Assembly (NCBI GenBank): GCA_964468205.1
Contig: CAYXVG010000008.1
Span: forward strand, 1 to 64,000
Direction of reading: 5' to 3'
Length of the DNA stretch: 64,000 nt
From: CAWELS01 sp964468205
GTDB lineage: Bacteria; Acidobacteriota; Terriglobia; Bryobacterales; Bryobacteraceae
Shown here: positions 31,704 to 40,691 of the stretch, piece after piece
Layout: every line of letters starts with the position of its first letter
Numbering within the stretch: the stretch's first letter is position 1
Translations under genes and position numbers: made by a program
Notes under the pieces: generated by a model
Database searches by the model: none
Told to the model about the DNA's origin: nothing
Seen by the model: only the letters and a program-made list of their open reading frames with translations

Positions 31704-34058
31704 GTGACGAAACGGCGGACATCGAGGTTTGTCCGAGGGGTAATTTGCAACCTCGCTCTGTGGCTAACGGCGATGGCTGCGGATCAGAGCCGAGTAACGG
31801 GGGTGGTGACCGATCCGAGCGGCGCCGCCGTTCGCGGCGCAACCGTGCGGCTTTTCGGCCTGGAAGGAAACACACTGCGGTCGGCACGCACCGGGCTGAA
31901 TGGGCGTTACGCATTCACCGGCTTGGCCGGCGGTTTGTATCGGATCGAGGTCACTGCGAACGGGTTCGCTGCCGCGGGGCGGGAGGTGCAGGTTACCGGC
32001 GAAGAGGTCGTAGCCGATATCGGTCTCGAGTTAAGCGGAGTGGCCGAGGAAGTAACGGTCACGGCCGCCCCGGATTACGGAGTACAGACGACTCCGGCGA
32101 TCACGAAGAGCAATACGCCGCTGATCGAGACTCCCCAATCCGTTTCGGTGATTACCAATGACCAAATCGCCGATCAGGAGGTCTACAACTTGAACGAGGC
32201 GCTGCGCTACACGCCAGGGGTTCAGTCCGAGCCATTCGGCTTTGAGCCGCGCTTTACGTCGCTGCGGATTCGCGGTTTCAGCGCGACGGCGGAAGGGCTC
32301 TACCGCGACGGACTACAACTCCTGAATCCGGGCTTTGCGGTTGGTTACAATTTGGAACCTTACGGGGCGGAGCGCATCGAGACGCCGCGCGGCCCCTCCT
32401 CCTCCCTCTATGGCCAGGGCAGTGCCGGCGGTTTGGTAAACGTCGTCTCCAAGCGCCCAACGCAAAGACATTTCGGCGAACTAGAGTTCGAACCGGGCAC
32501 CTTCGGCCAACTCCAGGGCAAGCTGGACATTAGCGGACCGATTGACCGGAACGGCGTATTCGCGTACCGGGTAACCGGCCTCGCTCGCGACAGTGATACC
32601 CAGGTCGACTTCATCCAGAACGACCGGGTGTTCCTCGCACCGGCGCTCACGTGGCGCCCGAACCAAAGGACCACGCTGACTTTCCTCAGTCACTACCAGC
32701 GCGACGAAACCCGCGCTTCCCAAGCCTTGCCGGCCGCGGGCACGCTTGAGCAGAATCCCCACGGCGAGATTCCCACGAGCCGCTTCACCGGAGAGCCGGA
32801 CGTGGATCGGTACGACAGGAGGGAGTGGGCCGTCGCCTATCTCTTCGATCATCACGCGACGGAGACGTGGAATTTCCGGCACAAACTCAGGTACTACGTA
32901 GACGACGTGGATGACGTGACCATCTTCAGCGCCTCGCTCCGGGAGGATCAGCGCACGCTCGACCGGTTCATCTTCGGCAGCAACGGCGAACTGGACGGCT
33001 TTGCCACAGACAACCACGCCGAGGCACGGTTCTCGACCGGACCGGTAGGTCATACGTTGCTGGCGGGCCTGGACTATCAAAACGTCGGAGCCGATTCGGT
33101 GCAAACCTTCGCCGGCGCCCCCTCGATCGACATCTTTGATCCCGTCTATGGCACGCCGGTGGATACGCCGCCGGTGTTTCTGAACACAGATACAACGCAG
33201 CAGCAGACCGGGCTTTATATTCATGATCAAATCAAGTTCTACAAAAAACTGGCACTGTCGCTCGGGCTGCGCCACGACTGGGCAAAGAACGACACGCGCA
33301 ACAATCTGACCGGTGACCGCACTGAGCAGAACGATCGCGCGTTCACCGGCCGGGCGGGCCTCGTCTATTTGACGGATGTGGGCCTTGCGCCTTACTACAG
33401 TTATTCAGAGTCGTTCCTGCCCACGCTTGGCACGAACGCCAACGGCAATCCGTTCGACCCTGAGAGGGGACGGCAGCATGAGGTGGGCGTCAAATACCAG
33501 CCGTTCGGCGTGAACAGTTTCATCACGCTGGCGGCGTTCGACCTGCAGCGGCAGAACGTGCTCACGCCGGATCAGACCAATCCGGTGAATCGAGTGCAGA
33601 CCGGAAAGGTGCGCTCCCGCGGCATCGAGTTGCAGGGCGTCGCGAGCCTCGGCTTTGGACTGGCGTTGACCGGCTTCTATACCTACCTGGACGCAGAGAT
33701 CATCAGCAGCAACATCCCGGGCGAGGAAGGCGCGCGGCCGGCGCAGACGCCAAAGCATTCGGCCGCGCTGTGGGGCGATTACACGATTCAGAAGGGGGCC
33801 TTCGCGGGACTTGGATTCGGCGTGGGCGTTCGCAACCTCGGCTCGACGTTTGGCGATACCCCCAATACGCTCCGCGTTCCGGGCGTCACCCTGGCTGACG
33901 CCGCGGTCCATTTTGACTGGAAAGCGCTCTGGTTCGCGGTCAACGCCCACAACGTATTCAATAATGAATACATTGCCTCCTGCTTCACCCGCGGCGGGAG
34001 TTTCTGCACCTATGGGGCGACCCGCACCGTGAGGGGCAGCGTCGGCTATCGCTGGTAA
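31704..34058 (+). CDS. TonB-dependent siderophore receptor
   Basis: This 784-residue outer-membrane receptor has a signal segment (GVICNLALWLTAMAA), a carboxypeptidase-regulatory-like domain (GVVTDPSGAAVRGATVRLFG), a plug with TPQSVSVITNDQIADQEVYN, LNEALRYTPGVQSEPFG and RIETPRGPSSSLYGQGSAGG, and a beta-barrel ending in aromatic RGSVGYRW. The plug pattern is that of ferrichrome/hydroxamate-type siderophore receptors (FhuA/FoxA-like, TIGR01783). The GTG at 31704 has GGAGG 6 nt upstream. Its TAA shares a base with the next ATG (TAATG), so it is coupled with the PepSY protein. Confidence 0.9.
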   Translation: MTKRRTSRFVRGVICNLALWLTAMAADQSRVTGVVTDPSGAAVRGATVRLFGLEGNTLRSARTGLNGRYAFTGLAGGLYRIEVTANGFAAAGREVQVTGEEVVADIGLELSGVAEEVTVTAAPDYGVQTTPAITKSNTPLIETPQSVSVITNDQIADQEVYNLNEALRYTPGVQSEPFGFEPRFTSLRIRGFSATAEGLYRDGLQLLNPGFAVGYNLEPYGAERIETPRGPSSSLYGQGSAGGLVNVVSKRPTQRHFGELEFEPGTFGQLQGKLDISGPIDRNGVFAYRVTGLARDSDTQVDFIQNDRVFLAPALTWRPNQRTTLTFLSHYQRDETRASQALPAAGTLEQNPHGEIPTSRFTGEPDVDRYDRREWAVAYLFDHHATETWNFRHKLRYYVDDVDDVTIFSASLREDQRTLDRFIFGSNGELDGFATDNHAEARFSTGPVGHTLLAGLDYQNVGADSVQTFAGAPSIDIFDPVYGTPVDTPPVFLNTDTTQQQTGLYIHDQIKFYKKLALSLGLRHDWAKNDTRNNLTGDRTEQNDRAFTGRAGLVYLTDVGLAPYYSYSESFLPTLGTNANGNPFDPERGRQHEVGVKYQPFGVNSFITLAAFDLQRQNVLTPDQTNPVNRVQTGKVRSRGIELQGVASLGFGLALTGFYTYLDAEIISSNIPGEEGARPAQTPKHSAALWGDYTIQKGAFAGLGFGVGVRNLGSTFGDTPNTLRVPGVTLADAAVHFDWKALWFAVNAHNVFNNEYIASCFTRGGSFCTYGATRTVRGSVGYRW

Positions 34059-35230
34059 TGAGCCCTGCCCACATCGATAGTTGGTTGCTTGTCCACAAGT
34101 GGACGAGCCTGGTGTGCACGGTGTTCGTGCTGCTGCTTTGCGTCACGGGCCTGCCGTTAATCTTCCATGAAGAGATCGATCGGCTGATGGGATACACAGT
34201 CGATCCCCCGACCATAGTGGACGGAACACGGCGAGCCAGCCTCGACGAGATGGTTGCGGACGCGCAGGCGCGCAAGCCGGACGACGCCGTGCAGTTCGTG
34301 GTGCGGGACCCAGACGAGCCGGACGTCTGGTACGTAAGGCTCGGCGAGACGATAGATGCGCCAGAGCCATCCGCCTTCTATACGTACGACGCGCGGACAG
34401 GCGAGTATCTGCATGCATACCCGCTCGAACAAGGCTTCATGAACGTGATGCTACGGCTGCACGTGGACCTGTTTGCCGGGCTGCCAGGCACGTTGTTTTT
34501 GGGCGCCATGGGGGTCTTGCTGATCGCTTCACTGGTCTCCGGCGCCGTACTCTATGGACCGTTCATGCAGACACTTCGGTTCGGCACGGTGCGGCAGCGT
34601 TCTCAAAGGCTGAAATGGCTCGACCTGCACAATCTCCTTGGGATCGTCACGCTGGTTTGGCTGACCGTGGTCGGGCTAACGGGGGTGGTCAATACTCTGG
34701 CGATCCCGATATTCGCTCACTGGCAGTCGACGCAACTCGCCGAGATGACGGCGCCTTACCGGGACCTGCCGCCGCTGGTGAAGGCGGGCTCGGTCCGACT
34801 GGCGCTCGATGCGGCGCGCGCGGCAGAGCCGGGAATGGAATTGAGCTTCCTGGCGTTTCCCGGTAATCCGTTTGCGGGCAATCACCATTACGTGGCATTC
34901 ATGCAGGGGGAAACGCCGCTTACCTCAAGGCTGCTCAAGCCGGTGCTCATCGATGCAAGAACGGGAGAAGTCACGGAGCGGCGTGAGCTGCCGTGGTACG
35001 TCAGCGCGCTGCTGCTGTCACAGCCGCTGCACTTTGGCGACTACGGCGGGATGCCTCTCAAGATCCTGTGGGCCGTGCTGGATCTTCTGACGATCGTGGT
35101 GCTGTCGAGCGGCGTGTACCTTTGGCTGAAGAAGCGTAGCCTGCTCGCCGAGGGACGCCGGGAAGCAGTGCAAGTTGCGAATTCAGGCGACCTCACAACG
35201 GTGGCTTCAAGAAGGACGCGTTCCATATGA
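34058..35230 (+). CDS. PepSY-associated transmembrane protein (iron-siderophore reductase-like)
   Basis: This 390-residue protein begins HIDSWLLVHKWTSLVCTVFV, the conserved first helix of PepSY_TM proteins with an HKW motif. Further helices are GTLFLGAMGVLLIASLVSGA, LLGIVTLVWLTVVGLTGVVN and the C-terminal ILWAVLDLLTIVVLSSGVYL. Two periplasmic PepSY-like segments lie between them (residues about 55-130 and 240-310). The His-rich helix ends (HKW, RLHVDLF, LDLHNLLG, QPLHFGDYGG) suggest haem ligands. Such proteins are encoded with siderophore receptors and are thought to reduce the imported ferric complex. Overlaps genes on both sides. Confidence 0.85.
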   Translation: MSPAHIDSWLLVHKWTSLVCTVFVLLLCVTGLPLIFHEEIDRLMGYTVDPPTIVDGTRRASLDEMVADAQARKPDDAVQFVVRDPDEPDVWYVRLGETIDAPEPSAFYTYDARTGEYLHAYPLEQGFMNVMLRLHVDLFAGLPGTLFLGAMGVLLIASLVSGAVLYGPFMQTLRFGTVRQRSQRLKWLDLHNLLGIVTLVWLTVVGLTGVVNTLAIPIFAHWQSTQLAEMTAPYRDLPPLVKAGSVRLALDAARAAEPGMELSFLAFPGNPFAGNHHYVAFMQGETPLTSRLLKPVLIDARTGEVTERRELPWYVSALLLSQPLHFGDYGGMPLKILWAVLDLLTIVVLSSGVYLWLKKRSLLAEGRREAVQVANSGDLTTVASRRTRSI

Positions 35231-35406
35231 GCGCTCCTTTGAGCAAGCCGCAGGTCTGGGGAGCGCCGATCGCATTGGGTGTAGCGAGCGCCGTCGGTCT
35301 GATCGCCGCGCTGCTGGCCGACGGAGTCGGCGACATCCTCTCATGGTGCGCGCTTGCAGCGCCAGCGGGTGTGGCGATCTGGTTTACCGTGCGGCCCCGG
35401 CGGTAG
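35227..35406 (+). CDS. 59-residue two-helix membrane protein of the siderophore operon
   Basis: The ATG at 35227 overlaps the PepSY gene's TGA (ATGA). The frame encodes MSAPLSKPQVWGAPIALGVA, then a hydrophobic stretch SAVGLIAALLADGVGD and a second helix WCALAAPAGVAIWFTV ending RPRR and TAG at 35404-35406. The translational coupling, two clean transmembrane helices and a basic C-terminus argue that it is a real gene although very short. Its function is unknown; it probably stabilises or assists the PepSY reductase. Confidence 0.75.
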   Translation: MSAPLSKPQVWGAPIALGVASAVGLIAALLADGVGDILSWCALAAPAGVAIWFTVRPRR

Positions 35407-35430
35407 AGGCTCGCCGGTCAATCAAGTCAT

Positions 35431-35600
35431 TCAGCTTGCAGTCAACCTGTTCACTGCACGGAGTGCGAAGAGCAGAGGATAGAGATATTGGCGGTACCAG
35501 AACCGCTCGAAGTAGATCCGGGCCGACCGGCGGAGTCCCGCCGCGGGCGGATCCAGTACACCCCAGACACCGGCGCGCAGCCGCTCCATTTTCTCGGCCG
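35431..35600 (-). pseudogene. possible C-terminal relic of a larger enzyme
   Basis: A minus-strand frame with an in-frame ATG reads MERLRAGVWGVLDPPAAGLR, then RSARIYFERFWYRQYLYPLL and FALRAVNRLTAS before a TGA at 35433-35431. The aromatic-basic 'RSARIYFERFWYRxYLYPLL' end resembles C-termini of membrane-associated glycosyltransferases. Only about 50 codons are present, no ribosome-binding site is seen, and upstream codons fall in the short GTTCCGG repeats. This is a guess. Confidence 0.25.
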
Positions 35601-35603
35601 GCC

Positions 35604-35643
35604 GAGTGTTCCGGCCACTGTTCCGGCTAGTGTTCCGGTTGCA
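35604..35643. repeat. short GTTCCGG tandem-like repeats
   Basis: GTGTTCCGGCCA, CTGTTCCGGCTA and GTGTTCCGGTTG follow each other with a period of about 14 bases. It lies in the non-coding stretch between the siderophore operon and the tRNA gene. Confidence 0.5.
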
Positions 35644-35733
35644 ATCAGGAAAAGCAGTGAAATCGGCCCTATCGGCCGTGAAAGCCAGTGAAGGAGAATG
35701 AACTGTAAATGACTGAGAAACAAGCTAAGTTGT

Positions 35734-35808
<75 letters not shown>

Positions 35809-35967
35809 TGAGAGTGGAGGTTCATTTCTATTGTAAACGAGAGCGGAAGTAGAGCCAAGCGGAGAATGCCCCCCCGTGGGATGAGCTCAAGCGAGCCTGA
35901 GCGGTTTTTGCCTGCGCGGGACGATCCGGTGATGAAAGAACCGGCCGCAGGTGCTATCCTTGGGTAC

Positions 35968-35987
35968 TTGGGTGTCGTTTAACCCAA
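35968..35987. promoter_or_regulatory. inverted repeat upstream of the pyrophosphatase gene
   Basis: TTGGGT (35968-35973) and ACCCAA (35982-35987) are complementary around 8 bases, 40 bp before the ATG. It could be an operator or a leader hairpin. No clear -10/-35 pair was seen. Confidence 0.25.
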
Positions 35988-36027
35988 TATTTCTAGACCC
36001 ACAATTCTGTTACTCTCTGGCTGCAAA

Positions 36028-38079
36028 ATGGAAAACCTAGCCTCTTACACCCCCTACGTTGGCCTCCTGGGCCTGATCTGTTCTCTCATTGTCTACATAC
36101 GGTTGACCAAGCTCTCGCCGGGCAACGAGACGATGAGGGAGATTGGCGAACTCATCGAAACCGGAGCGATGGCGTTCCTCCGGCGCGAGTACAGTATTCT
36201 CGTCATTTTCATCGTGATTGTGGCCGGGCTGCTGGCGTGGCAGCTTGGCGTCGCGACGATGATCTGCTTTATTAGCGGCGCGGCGTGCTCGATCATCGCT
36301 GGAACGATTGGCATGAAAGCGGCGACGAAGGCGAATACGCGCACTTCCGAGGCCGCGCGGTCGAAGGGCACAGGCGCGGCGCTGCTGGTCGCGTTTGGCG
36401 GCGGCTCCGTGATGGGACTGGCGGTGGCCGGCCTCGGGCTGCTCGGAGTTGGCATATTCGCCGCAATCTACGGCACGCCGGAACAGGCGGCCAACATCAA
36501 CGGGTTCGCCATGGGCGCGAGTTCGATCGCATTGTTCGCCCGCGTCGGCGGCGGCATCTATACGAAGGCCGCGGACGTCGGGGCGGACCTGGTGGGCAAA
36601 GTGGAGGCGGGCATTCCGGAAGATGATCCGCGAAACCCGGGCGTGATCGCCGATAACGTCGGCGACAACGTGGGCGACGTGGCCGGCATGGGCGCCGACA
36701 TCTTCGAGTCGTACGTCGGCTCGATGATCGCCACCATCGCCATCGGCGCCACAATGCAGGTCTCGGAGCTCGGCGGGTTAGTCGCCGGGGACCCGGTGCG
36801 GGCCAAGGCGGTGCTGATGTCGCTGCCGCTGATTCTGGCCGGCGTTGGGCTAATCGCGTCGCTGATCGGCAACCTGTCGATTCAGGTTTCAAAAAACTGG
36901 GGACCGGCAGCCGCTCTGCGCTACTCGGCCTGGTTTGCCGCGCTGCTATTCCTCGGGGGCGCGTACGCCGTCATCGGAATGCTCGAAATGTCGAACAGCG
37001 TTTTCTGGGCAGTGCTTGCCGGCAACATCGCGGGGGTGGCTATCGGCTTCGTCACGGAATACTACACCTCAATGAAGCCGGTGAAGCGGATCGCGGAGGC
37101 GTCCAAGTCCGGCGCCGGACCGAACATTATCCACGGGCTGGCCGTCGGTTTTGAAAGTACGGCGATTCCAGTGCTGCTCATCTGCGTATCGATATTCGTG
37201 GCTCATCAGGTGGCCGGATTGTACGGAATCGGCGTGGCCGCGGTCGGCATGCTCGCGACGGTGGGAATCACGATGAGCGTGGACGCTTACGGGCCGATCG
37301 CCGACAATGCCGGCGGCATCTCCGAAATGGCCGGCCTCGGGCCCGATGTCCGGGCGATTACCGACGAGTTGGACTCCCTCGGAAACACGACGGCCGCCAT
37401 GGGCAAGGGATTCGCCATCGGCTCGGCGGCTCTCACGGCGTTGGCCCTGTTTTCGGCCTACACGCAGGCGGTGGACGGTGTGAGACTCGCGGAAGGTCTG
37501 GACCGGTTGCTCATCCAGGTGAACGATTCCACAGTGGTGATCGGGCTGCTGCTTGGTGGTATTCTGCCGTTTCTGATCGCCGCCTTCACCATGACGGCGG
37601 TGGGCCGGGCGGCCGGCCAAATGGTGGAGGAGATCCGGCGGCAGTTCCGGGAAATCAAGGGCTTGCTGGCGGGCGAACCGGGCGTGAAGCCGGACGCCGC
37701 GCGCTGCGTGAGCATTGCAACGGCGTCGGCGCTGAAAGAGATGATCCTGCCCGGCATCACAGCCGTGGCCGCGCCCGTGGTGGTCGGTTTCGCCTTGGGA
37801 CCGGAGGCGCTTGGCGGAATGCTCGCCGGGGCGACGGTGACGGGCGTGCTGCTAGCGCTCTTCATGGCCAACGCCGGCGGGGCGTGGGATAACGCGAAGA
37901 AGTCGATCGAAAAGGGCGAGGTTCCAGGGGAGCAGAAAGGGTCCGACGCGCACAAGGCCGCGGTTGTCGGTGATACCGTGGGCGATCCGTTCAAGGATAC
38001 GAGCGGTCCCTCGATGAACATCCTGATCAAGCTGATGTCGATTGTCTCGCTGGTGATCGCGCCGCTCATCGCTTTTTAA
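36028..38079 (+). CDS. hppA: membrane-bound ion-translocating pyrophosphatase, K+-dependent type
   Basis: This 683-residue protein has about 16 transmembrane helices. The pyrophosphate-binding signature GADLVGKVEAGIPEDDPRNP (near residue 190) continues GVIADNVGDNVGD; the second site is TMSVDAYGPIADNAGGISEM and the C-terminal one DTVGDPFKDTSGPSMNILIK. It hydrolyses pyrophosphate in the cytosol and pumps H+ or Na+ out. GNTTAAMGKGFAIGS has Ala where K+-independent enzymes have Lys, so the enzyme should need K+. Within the K+-dependent class H+ and Na+ pumps cannot be separated by eye. Monocistronic, with no obvious terminator. Confidence 0.92.
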   Translation: MENLASYTPYVGLLGLICSLIVYIRLTKLSPGNETMREIGELIETGAMAFLRREYSILVIFIVIVAGLLAWQLGVATMICFISGAACSIIAGTIGMKAATKANTRTSEAARSKGTGAALLVAFGGGSVMGLAVAGLGLLGVGIFAAIYGTPEQAANINGFAMGASSIALFARVGGGIYTKAADVGADLVGKVEAGIPEDDPRNPGVIADNVGDNVGDVAGMGADIFESYVGSMIATIAIGATMQVSELGGLVAGDPVRAKAVLMSLPLILAGVGLIASLIGNLSIQVSKNWGPAAALRYSAWFAALLFLGGAYAVIGMLEMSNSVFWAVLAGNIAGVAIGFVTEYYTSMKPVKRIAEASKSGAGPNIIHGLAVGFESTAIPVLLICVSIFVAHQVAGLYGIGVAAVGMLATVGITMSVDAYGPIADNAGGISEMAGLGPDVRAITDELDSLGNTTAAMGKGFAIGSAALTALALFSAYTQAVDGVRLAEGLDRLLIQVNDSTVVIGLLLGGILPFLIAAFTMTAVGRAAGQMVEEIRRQFREIKGLLAGEPGVKPDAARCVSIATASALKEMILPGITAVAAPVVVGFALGPEALGGMLAGATVTGVLLALFMANAGGAWDNAKKSIEKGEVPGEQKGSDAHKAAVVGDTVGDPFKDTSGPSMNILIKLMSIVSLVIAPLIAF

Positions 38080-38125
38080 GGGACACGCCCAGCAAACAGG
38101 CAACCTGCGCCGCCGGGAAAAGAAC

Positions 38126-39538
38126 ATGGTTGGCCGAGCCCTGCGCATCGCCGGGTTGGTCGCGATCTTCGCGGCGGCCTACGTTCTCCACCTGTTTGGT
38201 TTGGCCGGCCCCGTGGCGGCCGGCTATTACGCCAAGGTGGCCTGCTCCGCTCTGTACGTTTCCGGGCGCGGCCTCGGCTCCGTTTTGGCCGAGGATCTCG
38301 CGATCGACCACCCGCTGGGCGGCTTGATGGACGTCCACGTCGACTCCGGCGATAATCTCGTCCGAGCCACCGTTGCTGGACTCTTCGAGCGCCAGGCCGT
38401 CTACCGCCCCGGTCTCGGATGCACACTTGCGGGGAGCTATTCCATCACCGAGCTTAAACAGCAGGCCGCCGGCTTCTTTCCCCCAGCGATGATGGGTCAG
38501 CCGGAGATGATTGCGTGGCCAGCCGGCGACGCTGACAGTGTTGACGGGCTCCCGTCCGGAGTCGATCAGCCGAGACTTGCGCTGGCCATTGATCAAGCCT
38601 TCGCCGAGCCTGATCCGAAGAGGCCCGCGCGCACCCGGGCCGTGGTGGTCGTCTACCGCGGGCGTGTGGTGGCCGAACGCTACTCGCGCGGGATTAACAA
38701 GGACACTCCGCTGGCAGGATGGTCCATGACCAAGACGATCATCAACGCCCTGACCGGTATTCTTGCCGGGGAAGGGCGGCTGCTTCTGGACAGCCCCGCG
38801 GCGACGCCGGAATGGTCCAATCCGGTGGACCCGCGGCACTCGATCACCATCGAGAACCTGCTTCAGATGTCGAGCGGCCTCGAGTTCACCGAGGACTACT
38901 TCGACTTGACAGCGGATGCGCCGGTAATGCTCTTCCGCAGCCCGTCGGCCGGCGCCTACGCGGCCAGGAAGCGGCTCGCCGAACCGCCGGGCGAGCGCTG
39001 GAAGTACTCGAGCGGAACGTCGAACATCCTCTCGCGGATTATCCGCGATACCGTTGGCGGCTCCCTGGCGGACTATTGGGGATTCCCCCGGCGTGTCTTG
39101 TTTGACCGCATCGGTATGAACAGCGCGGTGCTCGAACCCGACCCTTCCGGGGTGTTCGCCGGCTCGTCGTTCTGCTATGCGACTGCCCGCGACTGGGCGC
39201 GGTTCGGCCTACTCTACCTGCAGGATGGCGTCTGGCAGGGGGAAAGAGTTCTGCCTGAAGGTTGGGTGAAGTACAGCACGAGCCCCGCGCCGAGTGCTCC
39301 CGGTGGGAGATTCGGGGCGCACGTCTGGCTAAACGCCGGTTCGCCGGACAATGAAGCAAACCGACGCTGGCCCGGGCTGCCGCGAGACCTTTTCTATCTC
39401 TCGGGGTTCGAAGGACAGCACGTGGTCGTGGTTCCCTCAGCCGAACTGGTGATGGTGCGCTTGGGATGCTCCCGGGAGCCGACCACGTGGAGCCTGGAAC
39501 GCTTCGCCGGCAGTGTGCTCGACGCGGTGGATCGCTGA
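38126..39538 (+). CDS. serine beta-lactamase-type hydrolase, membrane anchored
   Basis: This 470-residue protein has a hydrophobic N-terminal anchor (IAGLVAIFAAAYVLHLFGLA). A first section of about 130 residues is followed by a class C beta-lactamase/DD-peptidase-like domain with nucleophile Ser200 in GWSMTK (Lys203) and a KYSSGTSN motif near 293-300 in place of YxN. The C-terminal RDLFYLSGFEGQHVVVVPS replaces the KTG/HxG motif. The family includes esterases and peptidases; lactam hydrolysis is not implied. It lies 46 bp downstream of hppA on the same strand but has its own start context. Confidence 0.8.
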   Translation: MVGRALRIAGLVAIFAAAYVLHLFGLAGPVAAGYYAKVACSALYVSGRGLGSVLAEDLAIDHPLGGLMDVHVDSGDNLVRATVAGLFERQAVYRPGLGCTLAGSYSITELKQQAAGFFPPAMMGQPEMIAWPAGDADSVDGLPSGVDQPRLALAIDQAFAEPDPKRPARTRAVVVVYRGRVVAERYSRGINKDTPLAGWSMTKTIINALTGILAGEGRLLLDSPAATPEWSNPVDPRHSITIENLLQMSSGLEFTEDYFDLTADAPVMLFRSPSAGAYAARKRLAEPPGERWKYSSGTSNILSRIIRDTVGGSLADYWGFPRRVLFDRIGMNSAVLEPDPSGVFAGSSFCYATARDWARFGLLYLQDGVWQGERVLPEGWVKYSTSPAPSAPGGRFGAHVWLNAGSPDNEANRRWPGLPRDLFYLSGFEGQHVVVVPSAELVMVRLGCSREPTTWSLERFAGSVLDAVDR

Positions 39539-39551
39539 AGGCCGCGCCGCG

Positions 39552-40619
39552 TCAGAGCGTGAGGGTGACCTTGCTGAGCGTCCGGGGCTGATCCGGGTTG
39601 AGTCCCTTTTCCACGGCCAGCGAGGCCGCGAAGATTTGCGCGGGGACGATGTACGGTATGGGGGTGTAGAGTTCCTCCGCCAGCGGCCCTTTCACTCGAG
39701 TGGAGCCGGGCAGGCAGATCGCCCGTTTGGCGAGCATGGCCGCTTCGCGGTTGCCTTTATCGGTGATCACGAGACTGTCGGCGCCTAGCGATTGCAGCCG
39801 CCCCATCAACTCTTTCATGGCCGGCCAGGTGGGTCCGGCCGGTGCGAAGAGAAACATCGGAAAGGACGGCTCCACCATGGCGATGGGCCCGTGCAGGAAA
39901 TCGGCGGAAGAAAACCTCTCGGCTACCACGTAGCAGGTCTCCATCAGCTTGAGAGCGAATTCGTAGGCGTTGGAGTAGTTCAAGCCGCGTCCGGCCACGA
40001 CGGCGTGACGCAAAAAGCGGTAGCGGACCGCGGCTTCGGCAACCTGTGGCTCCAGGCCCAGCGCTTCATCCACCCAGCCGGGCAAACGGCGCAGGTCGTC
40101 CGTCGCGATCGGCGCGCCCAAGGCATAAGCCAGGAGATAGAGCATCAACATCTGGCCAGTGTAGGTTTTGGTGGCGGCGACACTCTTCTCCGTGCCCGCG
40201 CGCACCAGGAAGAGATGGTGGGGCAGAGAGGCAAGCGTGCTCCTGGAGTTGTTCGTGATCCCGACGGTTAAGGCCCCAGACGCGCGCGCCCGTTCGAGAA
40301 CCAGATTCGTATCGGTGGATTCACCGGACTGCGAAATCGCGACCACCAGCGCATCCTTCAGATCGACATCCGCCCCATAGAGAGTAAAGACCGAAGGTGC
40401 GGCGAGGGAGACCGGTATCCCGGTCGCCGTTTCGAGCAGGTACCGGCCAAACAGCGCTGCGTTGTCGGAAGTTCCGCGTGCGGCAAGCACCACGAGACGG
40501 GGGCGCCTTTGCCGCATCTCCTTCCTCAGGCGCTCGACGGAGCGGAGGGAGCCGTTCAGAGTGCGCTCCAGCGCCGCCGGCTGCTGAAATATCTCTCTGA
40601 GCATCTTGGATCGCGACAT
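39552..40619 (-). CDS. double SIS-domain sugar isomerase/deaminase (GlmS C-terminus-like)
   Basis: This 355-residue protein has two SIS domains: the first with LVVLAARGTSDNAALFGRYL, VVAISQSGESTDTNLVLERA and AGTEKSVAATKTYTGQMLML; the second with HAVVAGRGLNYSNAYEFALK, LMETCYVVAERFSSADFLHG and a C-terminal DQPRTLSKVTLTL. It matches the isomerase half of glucosamine-6-phosphate synthase and the NagB-II/AgaS group, which act on aminosugar phosphates and need no glutaminase domain. The C-terminal K-V-TLT end is the GlmS-type tail. It probably deaminates or isomerises an aminosugar phosphate. Start chosen at the ATG 40619; GTG codons upstream are possible. Confidence 0.85.
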   Translation of the reverse strand: MSRSKMLREIFQQPAALERTLNGSLRSVERLRKEMRQRRPRLVVLAARGTSDNAALFGRYLLETATGIPVSLAAPSVFTLYGADVDLKDALVVAISQSGESTDTNLVLERARASGALTVGITNNSRSTLASLPHHLFLVRAGTEKSVAATKTYTGQMLMLYLLAYALGAPIATDDLRRLPGWVDEALGLEPQVAEAAVRYRFLRHAVVAGRGLNYSNAYEFALKLMETCYVVAERFSSADFLHGPIAMVEPSFPMFLFAPAGPTWPAMKELMGRLQSLGADSLVITDKGNREAAMLAKRAICLPGSTRVKGPLAEELYTPIPYIVPAQIFAASLAVEKGLNPDQPRTLSKVTLTL

Positions 40620-40691
40620 AAGCGTAAACACCAGTTTAGAGCCTCTGGGCACGCTCCATCCCGATCTTCCCCCTGTGAGCAGGCACGGCTA

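Noticed and set aside
36028..38079. Assigning the pyrophosphatase as a Na+ pump
   Set aside because: The K+-dependent signature is visible, but the residues separating Na+ from H+ pumps cannot be judged reliably by eye.
38076..38426. Minus-strand frame starting MCIRDR
   Set aside because: It is antisense to the serine hydrolase gene start and has Arg-rich out-of-frame composition; not a gene.
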